A DNA stretch of 16,479 nt from CALMEC01 sp964440285. Its GTDB lineage: Bacteria > Actinomycetota > Thermoleophilia > Miltoncostaeales > Miltoncostaeaceae. Location: contig CAYTRV010000036.1 in NCBI GenBank assembly GCA_964440285.1, positions 1 through 16,479 on the forward strand, in the 5' to 3' direction. Positions 6,442 to 14,023 of this stretch are shown in pieces. Both the position numbers and the translations under genes were made by a program. The notes under the pieces are model-generated. The model saw only the letters and a list, made by a program, of their open reading frames with translations. It was not told where the DNA came from and ran no database searches. Each line of letters opens with the position of its first letter. Positions within the stretch are counted from its first letter, which is position 1.

Positions 6442-8829
6442 ATGGCCACCACCGAGAAGCCCACGAGGTTCGTTGGGGCACCAATGCTCCGCAAGGAAGA
6501 CCCCAAGTTCGTCACGGGCCAAGGGCGGTACACGGACAACCTGAGCGTCCCGGGCATGCTGTGGGCCCACCTCGTGCGAAGCCCCTTCGCCCACGCGAAG
6601 GTCAACGGCGTCGACGTCTCGCGGGCCCTCCAGATGGAGGGCGTGGTCGCTGCGTTCTCGGGGGCCGACCTCGCCGAGGAGTGGAAGGCGGGAATCACCT
6701 GCGCCTGGCCGATCACCGAGGGCACCAAGGTGCCGTCCCACTGGCCACTGGTGAAGGACAAGGCGCGCCACGTCGGCGATCCCGTCGCCGTCGTTGTGGC
6801 AGAGAGCCGTGCCCTGGCCAAGGACGCCGCCGAGCTCGTCGAGGTCGACTACGAGCCGCTCCCGGCCGTGACCGACATCGAGGCCGCCCTGGCCGCGGGC
6901 GCCCCGCTCGTCCACGACGAGTTCGGGACGAACGAGTGCTACGTCTGGTCCTTCGGCAAGGACTCGCCCGTTCCCCCGCGCAACGAGCCGGACCCGATCT
7001 TCGCGGCTGCCGAGGTGACCGTGAAGGAGCGGTACCGGCTGCCACGGACCATGCCGAGCCCGATCGAACCCCGGAGCGTGCTCGTGCAGCCCGCGCCGGC
7101 GCAGGGGGAGTTCACGATCTGGTCGGCCACCCAGATCCCCCATATCGTGCGCACCCTGCTCACGCTCGAGCTGGGGATCCCGGAGAACAAGCTCCGGGTG
7201 ATCGCCCCCGACGTGGGCGGAGGCTTCGGATCGAAGCTTCAGCACTACGCCGAGGAGTGCATCTGCGTGGTGCTGGCCCGCCGGCTCGGGCGGCCGATCA
7301 AGTGGACCGAGGAACGCTCGGAGCACTACCTCGTCACCCACCACGGTCGCGACTTCGTGCAGGAGGTCGAGCTGGCGGCCGACCGCGACGGCAGGCTGCG
7401 CGGCGTGCGGGTCCGCCTCATCTGTGGCATGGGCGCCTACCTGCAGCTCCTGACCCCCGGCATCCCGATCCTCGGGGCCTGGCTCTACGCCGGCCACTAC
7501 GACGTGGACACCTACGACCTCGAGGTCGTCGGCGTCTTCACCAACAACACCCCGACCGACGCGGTGCGGGGCGCCGGCCGTCCGGAGGCGACCTACGCCA
7601 TCGAGCGCGCCATGGACGCGCTTGCCCGCAAGATCGGCAAGGACCCAGCGGAGCTACGGCGGATGAACTACATCCCGCCCGACCGGTTCCCCAACTTCAC
7701 GATCGCGTCGGGGCTGACCATCGACTCGGGCGACTACCCGGCCACGCACGACAGGCTGATGGAGGTCCTGGGCTACGATGGCGTCCGCCGCGAGCAGGCG
7801 GAGCGCCGGGAGCGGGGCGACACCAAGGTCATCGGCCTCGGGCTGTCGACCTACATCGAGATGTGCGGGCTGGCCCCGTCGCGGGTGGCCGGTGCGCTCA
7901 ACCTGGCCTGCGGCCTCTGGGAGTCCGCCACCATCCGCTTCCTGCCCACCGGATCCGTGGAGGTGCTCGTCGGGGTGACCGCCCACGGCCAGGGCCACGC
8001 CACGACCTTCTCGCAGATCGTGGCCGACCAGCTCGGCATCGACTACGCGGACGTGGAGGTAATCGCGGGCGACACGGCGGTCGTCCGTATGGGGATGGAC
8101 ACCTACGGTAGCCGTAGCCTGGCCGTCGGCGGGATCGCGATGCACAAGGCGGGCGAGAAGATCATCGCCAAGGCGCGCACTCTCGCCGCCCACCAGCTCG
8201 AGTGCTCCGAGGACGACCTCGAGTGGGCCGGCGGCAACTTCACGGTCACGGGCACGGACAGGTCCGTGAACATCAAGGCGCTGGCCTTCGCCGCCTGGAC
8301 AGCACACGACCTGCCGGACGGGGTCGAGCCGGGCCTCGAGGAGAGCTACGTATACGACCCGCCCAACTTCAGCTGGCCGAACGGGGCGCACGCCTGCGTC
8401 GTCGAGGTCGACACCGAGACGGGCTCCGTCAAGATCCTCCGCTACGTGGCCGTGGACGACTGCGGCGTGGTCGTAAACCCGCTGGTCGTCGAGGGCCAGG
8501 TGCATGGCGGGGTCGCCCAGGGCATCGCCGAGGCCCTCTATGAGGAGGCCCGCTACGACGAGGAGGGCAACCCCCTCAACGGCAGCATGCTCACCTACAT
8601 GATCCCGGGCCCGCCGGAGCTCCCGTCGTTCGAGCTCGACCACACCGTCACCCCGAGTCCCACCAACCCCCTCGGGGTCAAGGGGATCGGCGAGGCCGGC
8701 ACGATCGCCGCGCCGCCCGCGGTCATCAACGCCGTCGTCGACGCCCTGTCACACCTCGGCGTCACCAACGTGGAGCGTCCGGCCACGCCCGAGCGAGTCT
8801 GGCGCGCGATCCAGGAGGCGAAGTCATGA
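6442..8829 (+). CDS. coxL: molybdenum hydroxylase large subunit, form II CoxL-like
   Basis: A 795-residue catalytic subunit of the xanthine dehydrogenase / CO dehydrogenase family, with an ideal AGGAGG five bases before the ATG. Seen in sequence: the N-terminal hammerhead domain (GQGRYTDNL, HLVRSPFAHAKV), the GGGFG motif (259-263), the active-site loop AVRGAGR (374-380), the cofactor-binding HGQGH (515-519), and GIGEAG with the catalytic base E751. Form I CO dehydrogenases have AYxCSFR with a cysteine holding copper. The loop here resembles the form II AYRGAGR with Val for Tyr and no Cys, so the copper-molybdenum centre is not expected. Substrate is therefore open: CO turnover by form II enzymes is disputed, and oxidation of an aldehyde, purine or N-heterocycle is possible. 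Length is normal. It overlaps coxM by ATGA. Confidence 0.93.
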   Translation: MATTEKPTRFVGAPMLRKEDPKFVTGQGRYTDNLSVPGMLWAHLVRSPFAHAKVNGVDVSRALQMEGVVAAFSGADLAEEWKAGITCAWPITEGTKVPSHWPLVKDKARHVGDPVAVVVAESRALAKDAAELVEVDYEPLPAVTDIEAALAAGAPLVHDEFGTNECYVWSFGKDSPVPPRNEPDPIFAAAEVTVKERYRLPRTMPSPIEPRSVLVQPAPAQGEFTIWSATQIPHIVRTLLTLELGIPENKLRVIAPDVGGGFGSKLQHYAEECICVVLARRLGRPIKWTEERSEHYLVTHHGRDFVQEVELAADRDGRLRGVRVRLICGMGAYLQLLTPGIPILGAWLYAGHYDVDTYDLEVVGVFTNNTPTDAVRGAGRPEATYAIERAMDALARKIGKDPAELRRMNYIPPDRFPNFTIASGLTIDSGDYPATHDRLMEVLGYDGVRREQAERRERGDTKVIGLGLSTYIEMCGLAPSRVAGALNLACGLWESATIRFLPTGSVEVLVGVTAHGQGHATTFSQIVADQLGIDYADVEVIAGDTAVVRMGMDTYGSRSLAVGGIAMHKAGEKIIAKARTLAAHQLECSEDDLEWAGGNFTVTGTDRSVNIKALAFAAWTAHDLPDGVEPGLEESYVYDPPNFSWPNGAHACVVEVDTETGSVKILRYVAVDDCGVVVNPLVVEGQVHGGVAQGIAEALYEEARYDEEGNPLNGSMLTYMIPGPPELPSFELDHTVTPSPTNPLGVKGIGEAGTIAAPPAVINAVVDALSHLGVTNVERPATPERVWRAIQEAKS

Positions 8830-9641
8830 TCCCGTCCAAGTTCGACTACAAGCTCGCCGAGTCGGTCGACCACGCGATCGAGCTGCTCGGACAGAACCCC
8901 GACGCCAAGCTCCTGGCCGGCGGGCACTCGCTGGTGCCGCTCATGAAGACCCGGCTCGCGCGACCGTCGATGCTGATCGACATCGGTCGGCTCGGGATGA
9001 GCGGTGTGACGGACGGCGCCGACCACCTGGTCGTCGGCGCCCTCACCCGCCACCACGACCTGGAGCACGACGCCACCGCCAAGCAGCACTGTCCGATCCT
9101 CGCCCACACGGCGGGCATGGTGGGCGACCGCCAGGTGCGCCACCGTGGCACGATCGGCGGCTCGTGCGCCCACGGTGACCCGGCATCGGACCTGCCAACG
9201 ATCTGTCGCCTGCTCGACGCGACGTTCGTGGCGCACGGACCGGGCGGGCAGCGGCAGATCGCCGCGGCCGACTTCTTCCAGGGGTTCTTCCAGACGGCCC
9301 TCGCCGACAACGAGGTGCTCACGGAGATCCACATCCCCAAGACGGGCGGGGCGGGCTGGTCGTACATCAAGTTCCGCCAGCGGGCGCTCGACTGGGCGAC
9401 GGTCGGTGTGGCCGCCGTGGTGAACGGCGGGGCGAAGATCGCGTTCACCAACATGGGGCAGATCCCGATCCGGGCGAGCGCCGCCGAGGCCGCGTTCACC
9501 TCCGGTGGGGCTGCCGCCGCGGCGGCGGCAGCAGCCGAGGGCACGGACCCGCCGAGCGACACCTGGGCGACGGCCGACTTCCGCCGTCACCTCGCGCAGG
9601 TCCTCACCGGGAGGGCTTTGGCGGAGGCGGGCTCGCGGTAG
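8826..9641 (+). CDS. coxM: CODH-like medium subunit, FAD-binding
   Basis: A 271-residue flavoprotein subunit with AGGAGG seven bases before an ATG that overlaps the coxL stop by 4 bases. FAD-binding motifs of the vanillyl-alcohol-oxidase-type fold are present: AGGHS (31-35) and TIGGS (109-113) inside VRHRGTIGGSCAHGDPASDLP. The subunit passes electrons from the CoxS clusters to the acceptor. It is slightly shorter than the usual 280-300 residues. The C-terminal domain contains a run of nine alanines followed by EGTDPPSD, probably a flexible linker. It is the last gene of the operon and is followed after six bases by a strong hairpin. Confidence 0.93.
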   Translation: MIPSKFDYKLAESVDHAIELLGQNPDAKLLAGGHSLVPLMKTRLARPSMLIDIGRLGMSGVTDGADHLVVGALTRHHDLEHDATAKQHCPILAHTAGMVGDRQVRHRGTIGGSCAHGDPASDLPTICRLLDATFVAHGPGGQRQIAAADFFQGFFQTALADNEVLTEIHIPKTGGAGWSYIKFRQRALDWATVGVAAVVNGGAKIAFTNMGQIPIRASAAEAAFTSGGAAAAAAAAAEGTDPPSDTWATADFRRHLAQVLTGRALAEAGSR

Positions 9642-9647
9642 ACCAAG

Positions 9648-9689
9648 GATCCGACTCCGGTGCTCGTTCGGTCACACCGGAGTCGGGTC
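9648..9689 (+). terminator. strong hairpin ending the cox operon
   Basis: GATCCGACTCCGGTG (9648-9662) pairs with CACCGGAGTCGGGTC (9675-9689): 15 pairs including one G-T wobble, with a 12-base loop. It begins six bases after the coxM stop. There is no T-tract, as is common for terminators in GC-rich actinobacteria. Confidence 0.7.
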
Positions 9690-9710
9690 GCTTCGCCCTC
9701 ACTGAGGTTT

Positions 9711-9726
9711 GTGCTACAAATAGCAC
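9711..9726 (+). promoter_or_regulatory. inverted-repeat operator and -10 box of the vapBC operon
   Basis: GTGCTA-CAAA-TAGCAC is a perfect 6-bp dyad ending one base before the vapB ATG. It encloses TACAAA (9715-9720), a plausible -10 box, with no Shine-Dalgarno sequence, so the transcript could be leaderless. A dyad over the promoter is what autoregulation by the antitoxin-toxin complex would need. Confidence 0.55.
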
Positions 9727-9727
9727 G

Positions 9728-10003
9728 ATGAAGACCGTCGGGATCCGAGAGCTGCGCCAACGGGCGAGCGAGTTCCTCCGTCTCGTCGAGGCGGGTGAGA
9801 CCTTTGAGGTCACCGACCGTGGTCGGCCGATCGCGCTGCTCACACCGGTCCCGGACGCGAGCCCGATCGAACAGCTCCGCGCCGTGGGAGAGCTCTCCGA
9901 GCGCGATGGAACGATCGAGGAACTGCCGGAGCCGCTTCCGCTGCCCGCAGGGCATGAGGCGCCATCGGCGATCCTCGCCCGCCTCCGCGACGATGAACGA
10001 TGA
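9728..10003 (+). CDS. vapB: type II antitoxin, Phd/YefM family (VapB)
   Basis: A 91-residue protein. The N-terminus, VGIRELRQRASEFLRLVEAG then ETFEVTDRGRPIALLTP, is a textbook Phd/YefM DNA-binding domain. The C-terminal part is acidic and Pro-rich and ends SAILARLRDDER, the usual toxin-binding tail. It should neutralise the PIN-domain toxin encoded directly downstream, with which it overlaps by 11 bases, and repress the operon through the dyad just before its start. It lies behind the cox operon but is separated from it by a strong hairpin, so it is probably transcribed on its own. Confidence 0.9.
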   Translation: MKTVGIRELRQRASEFLRLVEAGETFEVTDRGRPIALLTPVPDASPIEQLRAVGELSERDGTIEELPEPLPLPAGHEAPSAILARLRDDER

Positions 10004-10391
10004 CCGTCCCACCTACGTCGACTCGTCGGCGTTGGTCAAGCTCGCCGTGCGCGAGTCCGAGTCCCGACGGCTTCAGCAGTACCTTCGGCGCCGCCCGCTC
10101 GTTGCGAGCGCCCTTGCGCGGACCGAGGTCGCCCGGGCGCTGATGCCACTCGGCGACGCGGCGGTGCGCCGCGGGCAGGACGTGCTCGCACGTATCGAGC
10201 TGGTCCGGGTGAATGACCGTGTGCTGAACGCGGCCGGGGCGCTCGCCCCGGCGGAGCTTCGGTCCCTCGGCGCGATTCACCTCGCGACCGCCGCATTGTT
10301 CGGCACGACCCTACGCGCGCTGGTGACCTACGACCAGCGCATGGCCATTGCGGCCAGGGAACTCGGCCTCCGGGTGTTCGCTCCCGGGTAA
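9993..10391 (+). CDS. vapC: PIN-domain toxin (VapC family) with one catalytic Asp replaced
   Basis: A 132-residue protein from the ATG at 9993 inside the end of vapB; the same frame is open upstream but there it only shadows vapB. VapC toxins are Mg-dependent ribonucleases that cut tRNA or rRNA using three or four acidic residues. Here D10 (TYVDSSALVKL), E45 (ARTEVARAL) and D114 (VTYDQRM) are present. The position that is normally Asp in 'DAIHLATA' is Gly93 (SLGAIHLATA, codon GGC at 10269-10271). One base change from GAC would explain it. The fold motifs are otherwise intact and the length is normal. The toxin may be weakened or inactive, or the base may be an assembly error. Confidence 0.88.
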   Translation: MNDDRPTYVDSSALVKLAVRESESRRLQQYLRRRPLVASALARTEVARALMPLGDAAVRRGQDVLARIELVRVNDRVLNAAGALAPAELRSLGAIHLATAALFGTTLRALVTYDQRMAIAARELGLRVFAPG

Positions 10392-10412
10392 CCCCTGTCG
10401 CCCCGCGAGCGC

Positions 10413-10418
10413 TAACCT
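10413..10418 (+). promoter_or_regulatory. candidate -10 box of moaA (leaderless start)
   Basis: TAACCT fits TANNNT and ends six bases before the moaA ATG at 10425, in the 33-bp gap behind vapC. There is no Shine-Dalgarno sequence. The spacing is the same as at the DUF255 and coxD starts. Confidence 0.4.
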
Positions 10419-10424
10419 CCCGAT

Positions 10425-11446
10425 ATGGCGAAGACAGCTTCTCCCGGGCTGGTCGACGGCTTCGGCCGCGCCCATCGGGCGCTGCGTCTCTCGGTGACCG
10501 ACCGCTGCAACCTGCGCTGCCGGTACTGCATGCCGGCGGAGGGCATGGATTGGCTCCCGAAGGACCAGGTGCTCGGCTTCGACGAGATCGAACGCGTCGT
10601 CCGTCTGCTGTCGGGCCTGGGCGTCGGCGACATCCGGGTGACCGGCGGTGAGCCGCTCGTGCGGCGTGACCTCCCGCAGCTCGTCCGCCGGATCTCTGCG
10701 ATCGACGGGATCCGGGAGGTGTCGATCACGACCAACGGCGTGCTGCTGGCCGACCAGGTCGACGACCTCGTCGCCGCCGGGCTGGCGCGCGTCAACGTGA
10801 GCGTCGACTCCCTCGACCCGGAGCGGTTCGCCGCCATCACGCGCCGTGACGATCTCGGCCNNNNNNNNNNGGCCGGGTGCTCGACGGGCTCGCCGCATGC
10901 GAGCGCCACGAGTCGCTCCGGCCGATCAAGGTCAACGCCGTGCTGCTGCGCGGCCTCTCCGACCCCGACGTCCTCCCGCTCGCCGAGTTCGCCCGGAACC
11001 GCCCATACGTGGTGCGGTTCATCGAGGTGATGCCCCTGGACGCGCCGCGCGACTGGGAGCGCAGCTCCGTCCTTTCGGGCGCCGAGGTGCGGGCGATGGT
11101 TGAGGCCCGCTGGCCGCTGGTGTCGCTCGACCGTGAGCGGCCGTCTGCACCGGGCACCCGGTGGGGGTTCGCCGACGGCGCCGGGGAGCTGCAGTTCGTC
11201 TCGTCCGTCACCGAGTCCTTCTGCGCCTCGTGCGACCGGCTACGGCTCACCGCCGACGGACAGTTGCGGACGTGCCTGTTCGCCGAGGACGAGACGGACC
11301 TGCGCGGACCGCTGCGCGCCGGAGTGACCGACCGGGAGCTGGAGGCGATCATCCGCGGCGCCGTCGCCGCGAAGGGCCCGGGCCACGGGATGGAACGTCC
11401 CGACTGGACCTACACCGGTCGCCCCATGAGCCTCATCGGCGGCTGA
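10425..11446 (+). CDS. moaA: GTP 3',8-cyclase MoaA, split by an assembly gap
   Basis: Radical-SAM enzyme that converts GTP to 3',8-cyclo-GTP, the first step of molybdenum-cofactor synthesis. The first part has C28-x3-C32-x2-C35 (TDRCNLRCRYCMP) for the SAM-binding cluster, then VTGGEPLVRRDLP. After the gap come KVNAVLLRG, RFIEVMPLD, the second cluster FCASCDRLRLTADGQLRTCLF with its three cysteines, and the conserved terminal Gly-Gly. Ten Ns at 10861-10870 put the halves in different frames. The flanks share GGCC; joining them there removes 14 bases and gives one 335-residue frame reading DDLGRVLDGLAA across the join, as the family requires. The gene is therefore probably intact. It supplies the cofactor pathway for the cox enzyme and mocA nearby. 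No Shine-Dalgarno sequence is visible. Confidence 0.93.
10861..10870. other. assembly gap (10 Ns)
   Basis: A run of ten undetermined bases inside moaA. The bases on the left end ...CTCGGCC and those on the right begin GGCCGGG, a 4-base overlap, so the gap is probably a scaffolding placeholder rather than missing sequence. Confidence 0.95.
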
Positions 11447-11457
11447 GCTCGCTCAGC
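11442..11457. terminator. hairpin spanning both stop codons of convergent moaA and the glycosyltransferase
   Basis: GCTGAG-CTCG-CTCAGC is a 6-bp stem with a 4-base loop. It contains the moaA stop (11444-11446) and the stop of the opposing gene (11453-11455), which are only six bases apart. A shared bidirectional terminator is plausible, although there is no T-tract. Confidence 0.4.
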
Positions 11458-12595
11458 GCGCGTGCGGGTAGCGGCGGCCGCGCCACACCGGGCCACGTCC
11501 CGTGAGTCGGTCAACGGCCCCGCGCATCGCGGCCGCGGCCATGAACGTGGTGCCCACCGGGAGGGTGGCCGCATAGCGGGCGGGCGTGTCGACGATCGGC
11601 CCGGCAAGCCGCTGCAGCGCGCACTGTGCGGCGAACCCCGCGGCGCCGATCATGGCGAACGTCGCATCGCGCGTCTGGGCGCCGCGTCCCAGAGCGATCA
11701 CGGGCATCAGACCGAGCGCGGCAAGGGCCGCCGCGGGCACCACGCCCTTTGTCACGCCGTTCGGCGAGGCGAACGCGGCGTTCTTGCACCACCCGCGCCA
11801 AAGCTCGCCGACGTCGTGGTACATCCGCAGCCGGATGACCCCGGAGCCGTCGGCGGGCATCAGCAGGGCGCCGGATCGCTTGACCGCCTGGGCGAGGGCC
11901 AGGTCGTCGACCATGTGTCCGCCGATGCCGCCGTGGCCCCCGACACGGTCGTACAGGTCGCGCCGGACCAACAGATACGCCCCGGCCGCCATCGCGATCG
12001 CGCTGCGCGGCGAGCGCGCCAGCGGACCGGGCGCCAGGACGAACTGGATGAGCGCGGCCGCGGCCGGCAGCACCAGTCGTTCCGCCACGGTTGCGGTGTC
12101 GACCCGCGGCGCCAGGGTCAGGCCGCCGCGGCCGAGCCGCACTGCGAGGGCCAGGCAGCGCGCGAGCGCGTCCGGCGCGTGCACGACGTCGGCATCGGTG
12201 AACAGGAGCCACTCGCCCGTCGCGCGCTGCGCGCCCTGCCGGCAGGCCCAGCTCTTGCCCACCCAGCCGTCCGGGACCGGCTCGCCGTGCACCAGGCGGA
12301 ACCGTGCATCGCCCGCGGCCGTGGCGACTGCGATGGCGGCCGTCGCGTCGCCCGACTCGTCGTCGACGACGATCACCTCGATCCGTCCGTAGCTCTGGCG
12401 CAGGTGCGAGCGGACGGCGTCGCCGATCCCCCGCTCCTCGTTGCGGGCGGGCATCACGATCGACACCAACGGGCCGTCGCTCAAGGGCGCCTCGCGGAGA
12501 GGATCGGGTCCGCGCCGGCGCTCGGTGATCGCGAGAGCGGTCGCAGCCAGCCAGACGGCGGCGGCGGCGCCGCTCAGAACATGTCGGGGAGCCAC
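11453..12595 (-). CDS. family 2 glycosyltransferase, membrane-associated (HpnB/CrtQ-like)
   Basis: A 380-residue protein from a GTG at 12595 that lies 22 bases inside the end of the acetyltransferase gene. An N-terminal hydrophobic segment (residues about 6-23) is probably a membrane anchor. The GT-A catalytic core has VSIVMPARNEE (44-54), VIVVDDESGDAT with D78-D79, WVGKSWACRQGA (111-122), the DxD-like FTDAD (132-136), and MVDDLALAQAVKRSG (228-242) with the catalytic-base Asp. RMYHDVGELWRGWCKN (257-272) resembles the lipid-acceptor region of CrtQ- and HpnB-type enzymes, and the C-terminus has two or three further hydrophobic stretches. Such enzymes transfer sugars to carotenoids, hopanoids or other polyisoprenoid lipids. 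The exact acceptor cannot be told from sequence. It is last of a four-gene overlapping operon. Confidence 0.82.
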   Translation of the reverse strand: MAPRHVLSGAAAAVWLAATALAITERRRGPDPLREAPLSDGPLVSIVMPARNEERGIGDAVRSHLRQSYGRIEVIVVDDESGDATAAIAVATAAGDARFRLVHGEPVPDGWVGKSWACRQGAQRATGEWLLFTDADVVHAPDALARCLALAVRLGRGGLTLAPRVDTATVAERLVLPAAAALIQFVLAPGPLARSPRSAIAMAAGAYLLVRRDLYDRVGGHGGIGGHMVDDLALAQAVKRSGALLMPADGSGVIRLRMYHDVGELWRGWCKNAAFASPNGVTKGVVPAAALAALGLMPVIALGRGAQTRDATFAMIGAAGFAAQCALQRLAGPIVDTPARYAATLPVGTTFMAAAAMRGAVDRLTGRGPVWRGRRYPHAR

Positions 12596-13773
12596 GACCG
12601 CCGGTCCGCGGTGAGCATGTCCATGATCGCGAGATCGTCCGGTTCACCGTCCGCGAACCCCAGCCGCGCGGCCGTCTCGGCGCGCATGCCGCCCACGAAC
12701 CACGAAGAGAAGGCCCCCACGCCGATCCGCACGCGACCCGCACCGCCGGGTGTGACCTGGGCCGATCCGCCCGCGACCTCGAGGGTGAAATAGTGGGGGG
12801 GCGCGCCCGGCTCCCCGACTGCGAAGTCGAGCCGGTGATCGGCGTCCGCCGGCCAGCCGCTCTGCTCGAGGGCGCGCGCGGGGTCGACGACCCGCAGCAT
12901 CCACGCGTTGGTGCCGGTGATGTCGACGTTGAGCTCCCTGACCCGCCACACCAGATCGGGGGTCGCGGGGAGGGCGCCGTAGTCGAAGCGGACCATGGGG
13001 CTCAGGGCGCCGTCCGAGGCGAGGAGCCCGAGGAGGCCGTTGAGGGCGTCCGAGGTGGCGGCCCAGAAGTCGGAGACCCAGACGTCGAACCCCCACCGGC
13101 GGCCCGCCGGGGGCTCGTGACGGAACGCCGCGAACCCGGTGAGCCGTCCATCCTCGCGCCAGCCGTAGCGGTTGGTGAGATCAGGGGCGGGCTGCGGCAG
13201 CCGCCAGCTCCACCACCAGGGCGGCCGATCGATGGGGCCGCACCAACCGCGGGCGGACGCCGAACGCAGCTCGTGCACCTCCGCCAGGCTCGGGTCGCGG
13301 ACGGCCTGTCCGGATGCGGGTAGCCCCCGAAGCGCATGCGACGCGACCGCGAACTCGCAGACGTGCCCGGCGATCTCCCACCCGAGGCGTCGGTAGAACG
13401 CGACGCTCGACGGCCACAGCGGCGCAAGTGCGAGCCCCTCGTCGCGCATCGCCGTCACGAGCGACGACATCACCGACCGTCCGAGCCCCCGTCCGCGTGC
13501 CTCCGGCGACACGCACACGGAGGCGACCCCCCCGGCGGTGACGGGACGGCCACCAGCGATCTGGCGGCAGGGCAGCACGAGTGCCCCTCCGACGACCCGG
13601 TCGCCGTCGAACGCGAAACGCGCGATCGCGTGATCACGGACGGCGGCGATGTAGCGCTCGGTCGTCTCCCGGGCGGTGGCGAACGCCTGGCCCTCGATCG
13701 CGGTGAACCTCTCCCAATCGCCGTCGTGTCGCGGCGCGCCGATCACACCCCCGCCGCCGCGGGTGTCATTCAT
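12574..13773 (-). CDS. Eis-family GNAT N-acetyltransferase
   Basis: A 399-residue protein from an ATG preceded by GGAGG. The layout is that of Eis: an N-terminal GNAT domain with acetyl-CoA motif VSPEARGRGLG (88-98) and FYRRLGW with Y127, the probable general acid; a second GNAT-like domain around residues 160-290; and an SCP2-like C-terminal domain. The chain ends in Phe (LPDMF), matching the family, in which the C-terminal carboxylate acts as catalytic base. Eis of Mycobacterium tuberculosis acetylates aminoglycosides at several amines and also lysine residues; most family members have unknown natural substrates. Length (399) is close to Eis (402-408). It overlaps the preceding 85-residue gene by 8 bases, so translation is likely coupled. 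Confidence 0.87.
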   Translation of the reverse strand: MNDTRGGGGVIGAPRHDGDWERFTAIEGQAFATARETTERYIAAVRDHAIARFAFDGDRVVGGALVLPCRQIAGGRPVTAGGVASVCVSPEARGRGLGRSVMSSLVTAMRDEGLALAPLWPSSVAFYRRLGWEIAGHVCEFAVASHALRGLPASGQAVRDPSLAEVHELRSASARGWCGPIDRPPWWWSWRLPQPAPDLTNRYGWREDGRLTGFAAFRHEPPAGRRWGFDVWVSDFWAATSDALNGLLGLLASDGALSPMVRFDYGALPATPDLVWRVRELNVDITGTNAWMLRVVDPARALEQSGWPADADHRLDFAVGEPGAPPHYFTLEVAGGSAQVTPGGAGRVRIGVGAFSSWFVGGMRAETAARLGFADGEPDDLAIMDMLTADRRSWLPDMF

Positions 13774-14023
13774 CGTCCTCCCAGTCCCGTTCGCGGACCA
13801 GCGAGACGTATACCCGCCATTCCCGCAGGATCACCTTCACGTGGCGAGGGCGAATGTGGGGGTGGGTCCCTTTGAGCAGCTGGAGCGCCAGGCCGTCGCT
13901 CCCCGGTGCGGGCGGCGACTGCAGCTCCCTGAGGACGTCCCACACGTCATCCTCGCCGAGCTTCGGTCGTTCGGCGAGGATGTAGTCGGCGGCCTCGCCG
14001 AGATCCGGTTCGTCGTCGCTCAC
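13766..14023 (-). CDS. small hypothetical protein in the acyl-CoA synthetase operon
   Basis: An 85-residue protein starting at a GTG (14023) that overlaps the acyl-CoA synthetase stop as GTGA and ending 8 bases inside the acetyltransferase gene. I do not recognise the family. The N-terminus is acidic (DDEPDLGEAADYILAE), followed by a predicted helix (DDVWDVLRELQ), a Pro-rich turn, LALQLLKGTHPHIRPRHV, a second helix (VKVILREWRVYVSLVRER) and an acidic end. It has no cysteine, signal peptide or membrane segment. The gene-to-gene overlaps on both sides and the codon use typical of the window make it very likely real. It could be a regulatory or scaffold subunit for one of its neighbours, but this is a guess from position only. 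Confidence 0.7.
   Translation of the reverse strand: MSDDEPDLGEAADYILAERPKLGEDDVWDVLRELQSPPAPGSDGLALQLLKGTHPHIRPRHVKVILREWRVYVSLVRERDWEDDE

Noticed and set aside
6328..7497. 389-codon minus-strand open frame opposite coxL
   Set aside because: Antisense shadow of a gene with complete molybdo-hydroxylase motifs.
6442..8829. Form I (true CO-oxidising) CODH
   Set aside because: The AYxCSFR loop with Cys is absent and the subunit order is S-L-M rather than M-S-L.
9511..9541. Poly-alanine run in CoxM as a frameshift or sequencing error
   Set aside because: The frame is correct on both sides, and the codons vary (GCC, GCG, GCA, GCT), so it is a genuine linker rather than a homopolymer error.
10425..11446. 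Frameshifted moaA pseudogene
   Set aside because: The shift coincides exactly with the N run and is removed by merging the GGCC overlap.
11462..12793. 443-codon plus-strand open frame opposite the glycosyltransferase
   Set aside because: Antisense shadow; the opposite strand has all GT2 motifs.
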